Assembly: GCF_011009015.1 (NCBI RefSeq)
Contig: NZ_CP048878.1
Location: 1,291,501-1,355,500, forward strand
Direction: 5' to 3'
Source: Spartinivicinus ruber
GTDB lineage: Bacteria > Pseudomonadota > Gammaproteobacteria > Pseudomonadales > Zooshikellaceae
DNA: 64,000 nt
Under the pieces are notes generated by a model, which did not search any database, had not been told where the DNA came from, and saw only the letters and a program-made list of their open reading frames with translations. The translations under genes and the position numbers were made by a program. The stretch's first letter is position 1, and each line of letters starts with the position of its first letter. Shown one piece after another: positions 15,487 through 23,462 of the stretch.

Positions 15487-16122
15487 TTACTCTACCGTTT
15501 CAAAAGGTAGTTCGTATGAGTTTCCAAAAATCGCATGATTTACTCCATCTACAGAAAAATTAATTAAATCTATTGGCTCTGCTTCAATTCCAGGATCAAA
15601 CTCGTACGGAGGGAGATAAGGTAAAAAGTACAAAAAATTACCAGCTTCTTTAGATGCTGCAGCCAGCTCTTCATAGCTTGTATATCCGTAAATGCTTTCT
15701 ACTTTGAAATAGTCTGGGATTTTGATCTCACCACTAAATTCTTTTGCTGAGCAGTACTCTAAAGCTCTAAGCAGGCGAATGAATGGAAGGCCAAATCCTG
15801 CTTCTACATCGCCTTCAGTCAAGCCATCAATAGACACCTTATTATCTTTTAATACAGATAACTTAAATGACGTATAATTATCTGAGCTGCTCTTATAGAT
15901 AGAGGTTTGCTTTATCAACAAGAGTTCACCATCATCACCTAAACACATCTTAGGTGTTTTAAGAGAGTAGAGGTTGTCTCCAGGTTGTATGTTATTTAAG
16001 TTAGGTAACATATTACTTCCAGTCAGCTCCCACTTTTCAGTTGGTGCATCTTTGGGAACTTTAAATTGTGCTATTGCAGACGTACTAAGAATCAGTAGAG
16101 AAATAAGTAAATGCTTTAGCAT
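15487..16122 (-). CDS. Secreted protein of unknown function (211 aa)
   Basis: The start has AAAAGGAAAA upstream. Residues 1-19 are a signal peptide (MLKHLLISLLILSTSAIAQ). The mature part is a soluble, acidic protein with an early basic patch (VPKDAPTEKWEL), one probable disulphide pair (Cys in KMCLGDD and EYCSAKEF) and a Pro/Tyr-rich stretch FLYFLPYLPPYEFDPG near residue 165. No family recognised. It is in the late operon behind the late promoter and could be a cargo gene changing the lysogen. Confidence 0.6.
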   Translation of the reverse strand: MLKHLLISLLILSTSAIAQFKVPKDAPTEKWELTGSNMLPNLNNIQPGDNLYSLKTPKMCLGDDGELLLIKQTSIYKSSSDNYTSFKLSVLKDNKVSIDGLTEGDVEAGFGLPFIRLLRALEYCSAKEFSGEIKIPDYFKVESIYGYTSYEELAAASKEAGNFLYFLPYLPPYEFDPGIEAEPIDLINFSVDGVNHAIFGNSYELPFETVE

Positions 16123-16153
16123 GATATAGATTTTCCTTTTAGTATCCAGAACG

Positions 16154-16183
16154 AAAAAGCCCCGACAATGCAGGGCCTCTTCA
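16154..16183 (-). terminator. Terminator downstream of the 16,190-16,525 gene
   Basis: On the minus strand GGCCCTGCATTGTCGGGGC forms a short, imperfect hairpin followed by five T. It lies between two late genes, where an antiterminated polymerase would need to read through. Confidence 0.6.
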
Positions 16184-16189
16184 AGTAGA

Positions 16190-16525
16190 CTAGTTAATAA
16201 TGGTGGTGTAGTGTATACCAGCTTGGTCGTAAAGCTCTTTAGCTACTGCATTATACCCAAAAAACTCAGTGATTTTTTCTAAGCTATCTTCTACATGTGC
16301 CCACTCAGATACATGATGAAATGGTTTATATAATATGGCCTTTATATGCGCTACATATTTACCTTCAAGGCTTTTAAATAGCCTATATGTTTCTTCACTA
16401 CATTCACCGCCTTGTACAAGATGTCCTGACGCAAAGCCCATCATTTTACCTTTTACTTGTAAGTTAAGGTCATTAGATTGAATAAGAACAAAAGTGTTTT
16501 CATCAGACACTAAGTCGTGTTGCAT
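16190..16525 (-). CDS. Hypothetical late protein (111 aa)
   Basis: AAGG stands ten bases before the ATG. The product is soluble with mixed structure, begins MQHDLVSDENTFVLIQSND, and has aromatic residues near KPFHHVSEWAHVEDS. No membrane segment, no Cys cluster, no recognised family. It is the first gene after the late promoter and lies between two minus-strand terminators. Confidence 0.5.
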   Translation of the reverse strand: MQHDLVSDENTFVLIQSNDLNLQVKGKMMGFASGHLVQGGECSEETYRLFKSLEGKYVAHIKAILYKPFHHVSEWAHVEDSLEKITEFFGYNAVAKELYDQAGIHYTTIIN

Positions 16526-16558
16526 GTAAGTAATACCTTTTTACTTTTCAAAAGACAT

Positions 16559-16586
16559 AAAAAAAGCCTTAACGATGTAAGGCTTG
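16559..16586 (-). terminator. Second terminator downstream of Q
   Basis: On the minus strand AAGCCTTACATCGTTAAGGC followed by seven T makes a good intrinsic terminator. It is the second in series after the late promoter. Confidence 0.8.
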
Positions 16587-16674
16587 GTGAGACTTCAATT
16601 GTGGTACTGCAGATTAGGCGTATTGCTTGTGCTTAAGGGAGCATAAAAGTTGTTAGCCTGAAACGAAAAAAGCC

Positions 16675-16698
16675 CCGTCATTTGACAGGGCTTTCTTA
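16675..16698 (-). terminator. First terminator after the late promoter (tR'-like)
   Basis: On the minus strand AAGCCCTGTCAAATGACGGG, then GC and six T, forms a stable hairpin. It lies about 45-65 bases after the inferred transcription start, as expected for the terminator that Q must override in lambda-type late control. Confidence 0.8.
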
Positions 16699-16748
16699 AC
16701 TGAGCATTTTTACTTTTCTTTAGGCAATATCTTTAAGCCTGGGAAAAG

Positions 16749-16776
16749 TATATATCCAACATAGCACCCTGGTCAA
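16749..16776 (-). promoter_or_regulatory. Late promoter (pR'-like), minus strand
   Basis: On the minus strand TTGACC (complement of 16,771-16,776) and TATATA (complement of 16,749-16,754) are spaced by 16 bases. The -35 box overlaps the Q stop codon. A terminator follows at once, the arrangement of lambda pR' and tR'. The Q-binding site itself cannot be identified by eye. Confidence 0.6.
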
Positions 16777-17366
16777 CAACTTTTTTCAAATAAATAGCAA
16801 AAAAGTTGATGATTCACTTTTTTATCCCAACTATGAAGTTCATCCAAGCATTCTAAATAACGGGCATGCCATGTTTGACACCAACTTTTATAAGTAATAC
16901 AACATTTTTCGGCGAGTTCTGCTTTAGTAAGTGCTCTTTTTCCATTTGAACATCGACACTTACGTGTAAAGCTTTTATGTTGATATACACCAGTGCCATT
17001 GCATGTCTGACAAGTGTTCTCAAAAATGACTTCGTTAATCATTTGTCTAGCAAACTGAAGAAAAAAGAACAGTGACTTTTTCTTATCAGTTGGCCACGGT
17101 TCACGCCACTTTTCATTAATCCCCTTTGTGATAATGAACTGCTGAGTCAATTTATCGAGTTCGTGTATAACTGTCTTATCATTGTTGTACTTTACTAGTC
17201 CTAATAAATACGCCTCACGTGGTAAGTCTCCCATTCCAAGTGCCGCCGCGACATCTTCAGGGGTTAACGTTGGCATTCCACCAGGTACACCTTCATATTT
17301 AACCGACTTAGGTGTTAATAAGGTCATTGCACTCATCTTTATATACTCTTCGTCGTTTCGGGTCAT
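16773..17366 (-). CDS. Lambda Q-like late antiterminator
   Basis: 197 residues, near lambda Q (207). Shared features are LLTPKSVKYEG and TPEDVAAALGMGD at the N-terminus (lambda has SPKS and DVMAAMGM), the zinc knuckle CQTCNGTGVYQ with a second pair CRCSNGKRA (residues about 117-143), and the C-terminal helical TYKSWCQTWHARYLECLDEL. Q loads on RNA polymerase at the late promoter and makes it ignore terminators. The promoter and three terminators downstream fit this. The start may be the in-frame ATG at MSAMTLL instead of MTRNDEEY. Confidence 0.85.
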   Translation of the reverse strand: MTRNDEEYIKMSAMTLLTPKSVKYEGVPGGMPTLTPEDVAAALGMGDLPREAYLLGLVKYNNDKTVIHELDKLTQQFIITKGINEKWREPWPTDKKKSLFFFLQFARQMINEVIFENTCQTCNGTGVYQHKSFTRKCRCSNGKRALTKAELAEKCCITYKSWCQTWHARYLECLDELHSWDKKVNHQLFCYLFEKSC

Positions 17367-17373
17367 TAAACAC

Positions 17374-17754
17374 TTACGCTATTTTTTTATTTTCGGGTAG
17401 CGTTAAGTAATCTTGAATCTGTTGCTTAGCCGCATCGATTCCACGACACAAGACGGCCAGATAGTCTTGACTGGCTAACCGGTTTAGCCATTCTTTTTGA
17501 TTGGCTGACACTTGTGTTTTAGCAGGAGGACTGGCTTTAAACTCAATGACCAACCCATGGTAACCACCACGGGGCATCATAATAAAAATGTCAGGTACCC
17601 CAGCTTTAACGCCTTGCTGTTTTAATTTGTTTGCTACCGCCACATGCCGATGACCACCATTAGGCACATGAAAGGCATGCCGATAAACATCAGGGTAATT
17701 GCCATGTAACCAACGAAATAAATCGGCTTGTTCTTTTCCTTCAAGGTCACGCAT
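17374..17754 (-). CDS. VRR-NUC domain nuclease
   Basis: 126 residues of a VRR-NUC fold: EQADLFRWLHGNYPDVY (helix), HVPNGGHR, GVKAGVPDIFIMMPRGGYHGLVIEFKAS with the catalytic Asp and the E-x-K triad, and the C-terminal QKEWLNRLASQDYLAVLCRG helix pair. Phage VRR-NUC proteins can act as Holliday junction resolvases or structure-specific nucleases. It lies between the small 17,761 gene and Q, replacing the position of rap/nin-type genes. Confidence 0.9.
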   Translation of the reverse strand: MRDLEGKEQADLFRWLHGNYPDVYRHAFHVPNGGHRHVAVANKLKQQGVKAGVPDIFIMMPRGGYHGLVIEFKASPPAKTQVSANQKEWLNRLASQDYLAVLCRGIDAAKQQIQDYLTLPENKKIA

Positions 17755-17760
17755 TGTTAT

Positions 17761-17931
17761 TTACTCTCCACACATACCACACTTGCCACTTTTAAGCCCC
17801 TCAGCCGTTTTTCTCACTGCCAGGGCTAGTTCTCTGCTGCCATGTTCTAAACTGTCTTCTAGCTGCTCTGCGAGCCTCTCAAAGCGTTTTGCCATGGCAA
17901 TCAAGTTGGTCGTTCGTTCTTTGCTTTTCAT
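17761..17931 (-). CDS. Small charged protein with C-terminal CxxC (56 aa)
   Basis: ATG at 17,929-17,931 with GGAGA upstream. The product is a charged helix (MAKRFERLAEQLEDSLEHG) ending in GKCGMCGE, a single CxxC pair at the very end. It lies six bases upstream of the VRR-NUC gene, so the two are probably cotranslated from the repeat-rich promoter region at 17,966-18,283. The single CxxC could form part of a dimeric zinc site. No family recognised. Confidence 0.7.
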   Translation of the reverse strand: MKSKERTTNLIAMAKRFERLAEQLEDSLEHGSRELALAVRKTAEGLKSGKCGMCGE

Positions 17932-17965
17932 TGTTGTTATTCTCCATTCGTTATTTCGGGTTTTG

Positions 17966-18283
17966 ACTTTTCACAATGCCATGTGAAAAGTTGAGAAAAG
18001 TCTGTGATAAGTGAGAATGTGTATAAATATATGAAAAATAAATAAAAAAATAATAATTATTAATATATATACCTACTTTTCACACTTATCACATAGATAC
18101 CCCCTTTTTTTATTTTGTTCATTTCTTGTCCTTTACTTCTCATATAAATTAGGAAAGGGGTGTCTCTCGTGTTATTTCTGTGAGAAGCAAAAAAACCTAA
18201 TAAAATCAACGATATCCTAACACATAGGAAAATGGGATAACTTGTGAAAAGTCGATTTTTTCTTTTAAAATCAACTATATCCT
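17966..18283. repeat. Cluster of short repeats in an AT-rich gap, candidate origin or operator array
   Basis: No gene is seen in 17,932-18,289. TGTGAAAAGT occurs four times: inverted at 17,966-17,975, direct at 17,982-17,991 (a ten-base palindrome with the former), inverted at 18,075-18,084, direct at 18,243-18,252. TGTGATAAGTG (18,003-18,013) has its exact inverse at 18,083-18,093. AAAATCAACxATATCCT occurs at 18,202-18,218 and 18,267-18,283. The area between is almost pure A and T. It abuts the PrimPol-helicase gene, so replication origin or repressor sites are both possible. Confidence 0.6.
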
Positions 18284-18289
18284 TTCACA

Positions 18290-20536
18290 TTATTTGTTTT
18301 CTGCGAAGTATGCAGCATGGACCCAAGCGGCTCGTGATCGTCCACGTGTTTTAATGTTGTTACTAAATTGGGCTAAGCCTCTACTCATCAGCGCCTTAAA
18401 AATGAGGTCTTCTTGTTTAGGGTCAAGTTTTGAAAATGCAGGACTACGACTTATTTCGTATTTTGTTAATCCTTTAGCACCTGCTTTACGAATGATATCT
18501 TCACATGACTTCAATTCTGTTTCAAATTTTGAACCACCTACTTTTTTGGATACTGTCTCTAGTAATTTAAAATCCAAATAGCGAACATAGTCAATAGCGT
18601 ATTTTACTAATTCTTTCTCGATTGTCTTTGCATAGGGATTTTTAGATAAAGCGAGGATTAAACTAATCCGCATGGCCTTTTCACGCGTTCGACCTAATAA
18701 GACATCAAGTCCTTGTTGTTCCACTTCTTCTTGTTTAGCTAGTAACTCCTGTTCAAATTCTTTTAACAACATTAATGCATCGGCTTGAAATACTAATACC
18801 TTTTGTTCGACAGTTTCATTAGCGGCTTTTATCTCAGTAATGTTTCCAGCCAGATTACTACGTACTGCTTTTATCCAATTTAAAATACTTTCAGGCACAG
18901 GACGCACATCAGGATCAATACTTGGTTGTCTGGATAAATGGCTTTCCATTATCAACAGCCGTCCTAAAAAGCCATCACGCACTAACTGTGAATTTAAGTT
19001 GTTGTAAAATGTGCCCGGTGTTGTCATAGCCAATAAGGTTAAAGCTGGGCTACGAATAACACGATTACGCACATCTTCCGCTTGGGATTTACTGAGTGTC
19101 ATGGTCGAATACGACGGAGGACGCATGGTACCATCACAACGCCCCCAGCATTCCACCAGTTGAGTAATGGCTTCATCTTTTTGGGTATTATTGGCTTTTT
19201 GGCTGCTTTCAATCAGTTTGCCAAACTCATCAATAATTGAGATATGCACAGGTCGGGTTAACAATTCACTGAATACGGCGCCAGCTGAGGTATAACCACT
19301 TCCTGAAATTAGTTCGCCCAAGTCAGCCGCTTCTAAAATCCGCTCGACAATTTTTTTACCATGTTCTTTACCACTGGAACTTTTAGCAATATTCAAAAAG
19401 TAGAGCGATGAAAAATTATTTTTATTGGTACGATAAAAACGCCCACAGATCACACTCCCCAATGCTAAGGCTGATTGTATAGCTAGCGCCGGTTGTTTTT
19501 TAGTGGCCGTATCATTCATATACTTAACGACTTCCCCTAATACACCCGGCACCTTATATAAATGGTCAGGCAAAGATTCAGGCACAGGCTCGTCTTTAGG
19601 TTGACTCGCTACAATAGGATAAACTGGCACCACATCATGGGGATGATTTCTAAGATGGGTTGCCACTAAGCTGGCAATACACGTATTTAATTCAGCCTGG
19701 CCTAATGGTGGGTTATTCCCTTTATCCCATTCGTTTAATATCTGCTTAATGGTGTATAAATCCATGCCACCTGCGAGATATTGCCCCACTAAGGAAACAG
19801 CCGATTTATTTCGTTCACCTTCATTAACTGAATTGCCATCGGCTTTATGATGGTAATAATCAGCCAGGTTAAATCCAATGTTACCGGTCGCAGGCTTAGT
19901 CGCGTCATTAAACTGGTTAATGGTAATTAAGTCTTGCTCAGTTAGGTATGGCAAGTCGTGGATAGAATCAACCGGCCACGTGGGGTCAATTTCCCATTCA
20001 TATTTAGTACCACTGGCATGAGTGGAGCCAGGCGCAACGACATAACCTCCATGGCCACGAAAATCAATTTTTGTTTTGCTATTAACTGAATTTCGAATAT
20101 CCACGCTTTTATTGGGCTGAAAGTAATAGTGTTTCCCTTTAGCGGTTTTTACTTTCCATGGAGTACGACCGACGGCACCTGACTCCATAAATTGAACGGC
20201 TTCTTCAGAGTCGGCGTCCACAACAATCACATTACGCCCCGTCACAATGGCATAATTGGCATAGGGAAATTGATGTGTCCAATTCTCTATTTCTTGATCA
20301 GACGGCGGTTGCTTCTGGTATTTATGCCAACTGGTGCGTGGTGTTTTAGGCCAACGTTCTTTGGCTTTTTCTAAATCGCCATCACAACGGTCATTAACAA
20401 AATACGGTGGTGGTGTATCAAAAGGTGAACCTAATGGAATTAAGGTAAAACCTTGTTCATTCAACTGCCAAGCAATATCCTCAGTGGGTTCGGGTTTTAA
20501 ATCTGGCATCATGTTCGACATCCCTGATTTAGGCAT
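18290..20536 (-). CDS. PrimPol-helicase replication protein (bifunctional primase/polymerase and DUF3987-like ATPase)
   Basis: 748 residues. N-terminal PrimPol domain (about 20-210): FPYANYAIVTGRNVIVVDAD gives the catalytic Asp pair, GKHYYFQ and DFRGHGGYVVAPGSTHASG are the later motifs. A helical linker (GERNKSAVSLVGQYLAGGMD) precedes an ATPase domain: NIAKSSSGKEHGKK (Walker A-like), VHISIIDEFGKL (Walker B) and an arginine-rich NRVIRSPALTLLAMTTPG. A winged-helix end (TKYEISRSPAFSKLDP) closes it. It would start and drive A replication. The first of several clustered Met codons is used as start. Confidence 0.88.
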   Translation of the reverse strand: MPKSGMSNMMPDLKPEPTEDIAWQLNEQGFTLIPLGSPFDTPPPYFVNDRCDGDLEKAKERWPKTPRTSWHKYQKQPPSDQEIENWTHQFPYANYAIVTGRNVIVVDADSEEAVQFMESGAVGRTPWKVKTAKGKHYYFQPNKSVDIRNSVNSKTKIDFRGHGGYVVAPGSTHASGTKYEWEIDPTWPVDSIHDLPYLTEQDLITINQFNDATKPATGNIGFNLADYYHHKADGNSVNEGERNKSAVSLVGQYLAGGMDLYTIKQILNEWDKGNNPPLGQAELNTCIASLVATHLRNHPHDVVPVYPIVASQPKDEPVPESLPDHLYKVPGVLGEVVKYMNDTATKKQPALAIQSALALGSVICGRFYRTNKNNFSSLYFLNIAKSSSGKEHGKKIVERILEAADLGELISGSGYTSAGAVFSELLTRPVHISIIDEFGKLIESSQKANNTQKDEAITQLVECWGRCDGTMRPPSYSTMTLSKSQAEDVRNRVIRSPALTLLAMTTPGTFYNNLNSQLVRDGFLGRLLIMESHLSRQPSIDPDVRPVPESILNWIKAVRSNLAGNITEIKAANETVEQKVLVFQADALMLLKEFEQELLAKQEEVEQQGLDVLLGRTREKAMRISLILALSKNPYAKTIEKELVKYAIDYVRYLDFKLLETVSKKVGGSKFETELKSCEDIIRKAGAKGLTKYEISRSPAFSKLDPKQEDLIFKALMSRGLAQFSNNIKTRGRSRAAWVHAAYFAENK

Positions 20537-20710
20537 ACTGGTACTGCTGGATAATCCAATCCAGTACTAATTAGTAAAACAGTCATCTCTAGCAGTAGTG
20601 ACATCAAAGACCTACTCAGATATAGTTATTGCTCAACCAAGGGATGTGCAGAGCCCAATAGTCGCGAGGCTACTCCTTATACCTCTCCCATCTCCTTTGT
20701 TGTTTCGGGT

Positions 20711-20746
20711 TTAGCCGGACTTCCCTTGGGAGGTTCCGGCTTTTTA
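20711..20746 (+). terminator. Intrinsic terminator on the plus strand before the repressor gene
   Basis: AGCCGGACTTCCC pairs with GGGAGGTTCCGGCT and is followed by TTTTTATT. No gene ends here, so it probably ends a short non-coding RNA starting near 20,580-20,640 or shields the immunity region. Confidence 0.75.
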
Positions 20747-20768
20747 TTACTATGAGTTACAAGATACA

Positions 20769-20823
20769 CAAAGATTACTAAGTACGTCAATAGTTACGAT
20801 AAAGTTTTCTTTTGATTACTTTC
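20769..20823. promoter_or_regulatory. Candidate operators in the repressor promoter
   Basis: CAAAGATTACTAAGTAC (20,769-20,785) and TTTGATTACTTTC (20,811-20,823) are half-sites that recur at 21,380-21,415, the first in the same and the second in reverse orientation. This fits binding by the XRE repressor encoded next to it. Confidence 0.55.
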
Positions 20824-20856
20824 TACTTCTTTTGAAAGAGATGGTACGCTTACTAT

Positions 20857-21294
20857 ATGAGCGAGAAAAAAAGCGAGCTGAAAGATAGAATTAAATCGGT
20901 TAGAAAGTTCCGGCTTTTCACGCAAGAAGAGCTAGGGCAGAAACTTGGTGTTACAAAGTCAGCTGTTGCCGCCTGGGAAACTGGTAGAAACTCCCCAGCC
21001 CCATTAATGCTGAAAGAGATTAGTAAGCTCCTAAACTGTTCTTTTGACTGGCTATCGTCAGATGAAAGTGAAATTACTGGTCAATGGGCTGAGCGAATAA
21101 AAGTAGAGCACCCAGATAAAGTAGATAATGAGAACTATGATCGTAACAGAATCATGGAAGATGTAAGCTATGTTGCAACTAATATTACTCGTCTTGGACT
21201 TGAGGATAAACTCACTCAGTCGGATATGAAGTTACTCAAATCAATAATTGATATTATTGAAGAACGAGAAGAAATTAATAATACATCTAAGTAA
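20857..21294 (+). CDS. XRE-family phage repressor (cI-like)
   Basis: 145 residues. The N-terminal HTH is complete: LKDRIKSVRKFRLFTQEELGQKLGVTKSAVAAWETGRNSPAP (about 8-50), then KEISKLLNCSFDWLSSDESE. There is no LexA-type peptidase domain, so induction is not by RecA-stimulated self-cleavage. A helical C-terminal part (RNRIMEDVSYVATNIT and LKSIIDIIEEREE) probably dimerises. The gene heads the plus-strand early block, with the same short sites before it and before the next gene. Confidence 0.85.
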   Translation: MSEKKSELKDRIKSVRKFRLFTQEELGQKLGVTKSAVAAWETGRNSPAPLMLKEISKLLNCSFDWLSSDESEITGQWAERIKVEHPDKVDNENYDRNRIMEDVSYVATNITRLGLEDKLTQSDMKLLKSIIDIIEEREEINNTSK

Positions 21295-21379
21295 TTAGCC
21301 CTTCTTAATTCACTCCTGTCTCTCCATTCTTATAGATATTTTTAATTAACCCACCTCTTCTAGTAATTTTTTTATACTT

Positions 21380-21415
21380 GAAAGTAATCAAAGATTACCT
21401 AAGAATACTAAGTAC
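21380..21415. promoter_or_regulatory. Candidate operators before the LuxR-type gene
   Basis: GTAATCAAAGATTAC (21,384-21,398) is a perfect dyad around AAA, and ATACTAAGTAC (21,405-21,415) follows. Both match half-sites in the repressor's own promoter (20,769-20,823), so one protein probably controls both. Confidence 0.55.
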
Positions 21416-21438
21416 ACAGTATTAGTGAGAGTTACTAA

Positions 21439-21828
21439 ATGGACGGTAACGTAATAGCAGAAGGACACTGGCAAGCGCACCTGAACAATCCGCACCTTGC
21501 CCCTCGGGAGACGTTGTACTGCTTCGGTCTCCTAGCGGGTAAGTCAGATAAACAGATTGCCCGCGATTGTGAAGTCTCACCGGGCACAGTGACGCAACGA
21601 ATTAAAACCGTACATTACAAGCTACGGACCCATAACCGGGCACATTTAGTGGCTGAGTTAATTCGGCTAAAAGTGGTCACCCCACTATTGATGGTATTAG
21701 CCGCATTAACACTACCTGATTTACCACTATTAACTGCCCAAGACGATGACCCGAATCAACCCCGCCAGGTTCGCATTACTCAACGACCTGTGCGGCGAGC
21801 TGATGACTTAACGACATTATTAGTATAA
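21439..21828 (+). CDS. LuxR-type HTH regulator with hydrophobic C-terminal segment
   Basis: 129 residues. Residues about 22-75 form a LuxR/GerE HTH: LAPRETLYCFGLLAGKSDKQ, then IARDCEVSPGTVTQRIKTVHYKLRTHNRAHLVAELIRL. The usual sensory domain is missing. After the HTH comes VVTPLLMVLAALTLPDLPLL, long enough to cross or dip into the membrane, and a basic end. A paralogue occurs in prophage B (39,852-40,250) with the same plan. It lies 11 bases before the rdgC-like gene and after a candidate operator, so it may activate the early operon. Confidence 0.8.
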   Translation: MDGNVIAEGHWQAHLNNPHLAPRETLYCFGLLAGKSDKQIARDCEVSPGTVTQRIKTVHYKLRTHNRAHLVAELIRLKVVTPLLMVLAALTLPDLPLLTAQDDDPNQPRQVRITQRPVRRADDLTTLLV

Positions 21829-21839
21829 GGAGCCACACA

Positions 21840-22754
21840 ATGGCATCAATAAAGGAAGCAACTGTTTATAGGCTTAAGGTCCACTCAGATATGGTGGTCG
21901 AAAAAATAATGGGTGGATTACAACAATATGCATTTCAGCCTTGCGGTAAAACCCAAGAATTAAGCCATGGGTTTACACCGGTCGTAGACGATAGCTTTGT
22001 TTTAATGGGCGATCACTTAGTTTTATTCCGTTATAAAATCGAAGAAAAAATATTGCCTAAAGCGGTGATTGAACACCATGCCCAAAGACGCATGGTAGAA
22101 GCCGAAGAAAAAAACGGTAAACCCTTATCAAGACAAGAAAAAGACCAAATAAAAGATGCTGTCCGTGTTGAATTACTCCCGCAAGCATTTAGCCTTTATA
22201 AAACCATTGATGCCTATATTGATACCCAAAACGGTTGGTTAGTGGTGGGTAGCTGCAATACTACAGCGCTGGATTATGTCTTAGGGGCTATCAGACAAGT
22301 AGTCAGTGGTTTTTCCAGTGAACTAATGGTGACAAAACAAGAACCCAGTTTGATCATGACCGCCTGGATATACCAGGAAGCCTTAGACTTTTCTGAATTT
22401 GAGCTAGGCGACTGCTTTAAAATCTCCAATGGTGAAGGTTCTATTACCTGTCGGAAAGAAGATTTACGCGATCAGGAAATTGTTGATTTATGTGGTACTC
22501 GCCAGGTTAAGCAATTAACCCTTGAAAGTGTGCATTACACGTTTGATGTTACCGAAAACATGCAAATCAAAAGACTTAAAATTGATGACGCTTACACCGA
22601 TTCTTTTATAAATAATGAGGAAGAAGACAAGCTTCATTATCTTCGGGTTAATGCGTTTGTCACTCAGCAAACCATCAGTGAAATTATTAACACCTTAATT
22701 AAAGCGTTTGGTGGATTGGTTGAGGAAAGATTGCCAGAAGAGCAAGCGGCATGA
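21840..22754 (+). CDS. rdgC: RdgC-like recombination-associated protein
   Basis: 304 residues, close to E. coli RdgC (303). The layout fits: LQQYAFQPCGKTQELSHGFTP near the N-terminus, then LVLFRYKIEEKILPKAVIEH, RMVEAEEKNGKPLSRQEK, KDAVRVELLPQAFSLYKTIDAYID, and a C-terminal ITCRKEDLRDQEIVDL segment. RdgC is a ring-shaped DNA-binding protein that limits RecA filaments. In phages it opens recombination modules, as here before the Sak4-like, DUF669 and nuclease genes. AAGGAG stands before the ATG. Confidence 0.9.
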   Translation: MASIKEATVYRLKVHSDMVVEKIMGGLQQYAFQPCGKTQELSHGFTPVVDDSFVLMGDHLVLFRYKIEEKILPKAVIEHHAQRRMVEAEEKNGKPLSRQEKDQIKDAVRVELLPQAFSLYKTIDAYIDTQNGWLVVGSCNTTALDYVLGAIRQVVSGFSSELMVTKQEPSLIMTAWIYQEALDFSEFELGDCFKISNGEGSITCRKEDLRDQEIVDLCGTRQVKQLTLESVHYTFDVTENMQIKRLKIDDAYTDSFINNEEEDKLHYLRVNAFVTQQTISEIINTLIKAFGGLVEERLPEEQAA

Positions 22755-22960
22755 AACCCATGGCCACCCGATTACCCAAAACTGAACTAAAAGCCAACCA
22801 AGCATTAAGAAGGAGAAAAACTGAAGCCGAAATTATGTGGGAGAAAATTTCCAAGGAGTACCACGAATTATTAAAGATTAACAACAGTCTGAGAGTACGA
22901 TTACGTTATCAATTAGATAAAGCCAAACATCGATTATTAAGAGAACCTGCCGGGTTCTAA
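22751..22960 (+). CDS. Small basic coiled-coil protein (69 aa)
   Basis: Starts in a four-base ATGA overlap with the rdgC stop. The product is strongly basic and helical (KANQALRRRKTEAEIMWEKI, then NSLRVRLRYQLDKAKHRLL). No Cys, no membrane segment. It is translationally coupled to rdgC and part of the recombination operon; a nucleic-acid-binding helper is plausible but unproven. Confidence 0.6.
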   Translation: MKPMATRLPKTELKANQALRRRKTEAEIMWEKISKEYHELLKINNSLRVRLRYQLDKAKHRLLREPAGF

Positions 22961-23043
22961 ACCGAATAAAAAGCTGAATTTAAAAACGCTCAAATTAGAG
23001 CCATGGCACTTTATTGCCTGAAGAAAGTGAAGGAGAAAACAAA

Positions 23044-23460
23044 ATGTTAGCAACCCAACAACCACAACCCGTTAATATGATCGATGAATTAGCTAATCAA
23101 TGGGAGTTTGCCAAACAACAAGAAACCGAAGCGATAAAAAGCCGCCGTGCTATTGAAGATAAACTGATTGAATTAATTGGCCGTAAGCCAGAAGGCACTT
23201 GCAGTAAAGCAACGGAAGTATTCAAGTTAAAAACTAACTCTAAGATTAGTCGCAAAGTAGATGTCAATAAATTAGCTGATGTCGCGCAGTCCATAAATCC
23301 AACCTTATTTAATAACTTGTTTCGGGTGAAGTATGAGGTCAATACCACAGCCTTTAAGGAGTTAATGAAGACCGACAGTAAAACCTACAATGTAGCAGCC
23401 CATGCGGTTATTTCCACTCCTGCCAGAACCAGCGTTAGCGTTGAGCGTGTGGAGCAATAA
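23044..23460 (+). CDS. Phage recombination-operon protein of unknown function (138 aa)
   Basis: The start is ATG 23,044 with AAGGAG nine bases upstream; the reading could be extended to 23,014 but without a binding site. The product has an N-terminal helical region (MIDELANQWEFAKQQETEAIKSRR in part) and a beta-rich end (FRVKYEVNTTAFKELMKTDSK). Proteins of this size commonly precede a Sak4-like ATPase in phage operons. It is two bases from the next gene. Function not known. Confidence 0.65.
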   Translation: MLATQQPQPVNMIDELANQWEFAKQQETEAIKSRRAIEDKLIELIGRKPEGTCSKATEVFKLKTNSKISRKVDVNKLADVAQSINPTLFNNLFRVKYEVNTTAFKELMKTDSKTYNVAAHAVISTPARTSVSVERVEQ

Positions 23461-23462
23461 CC

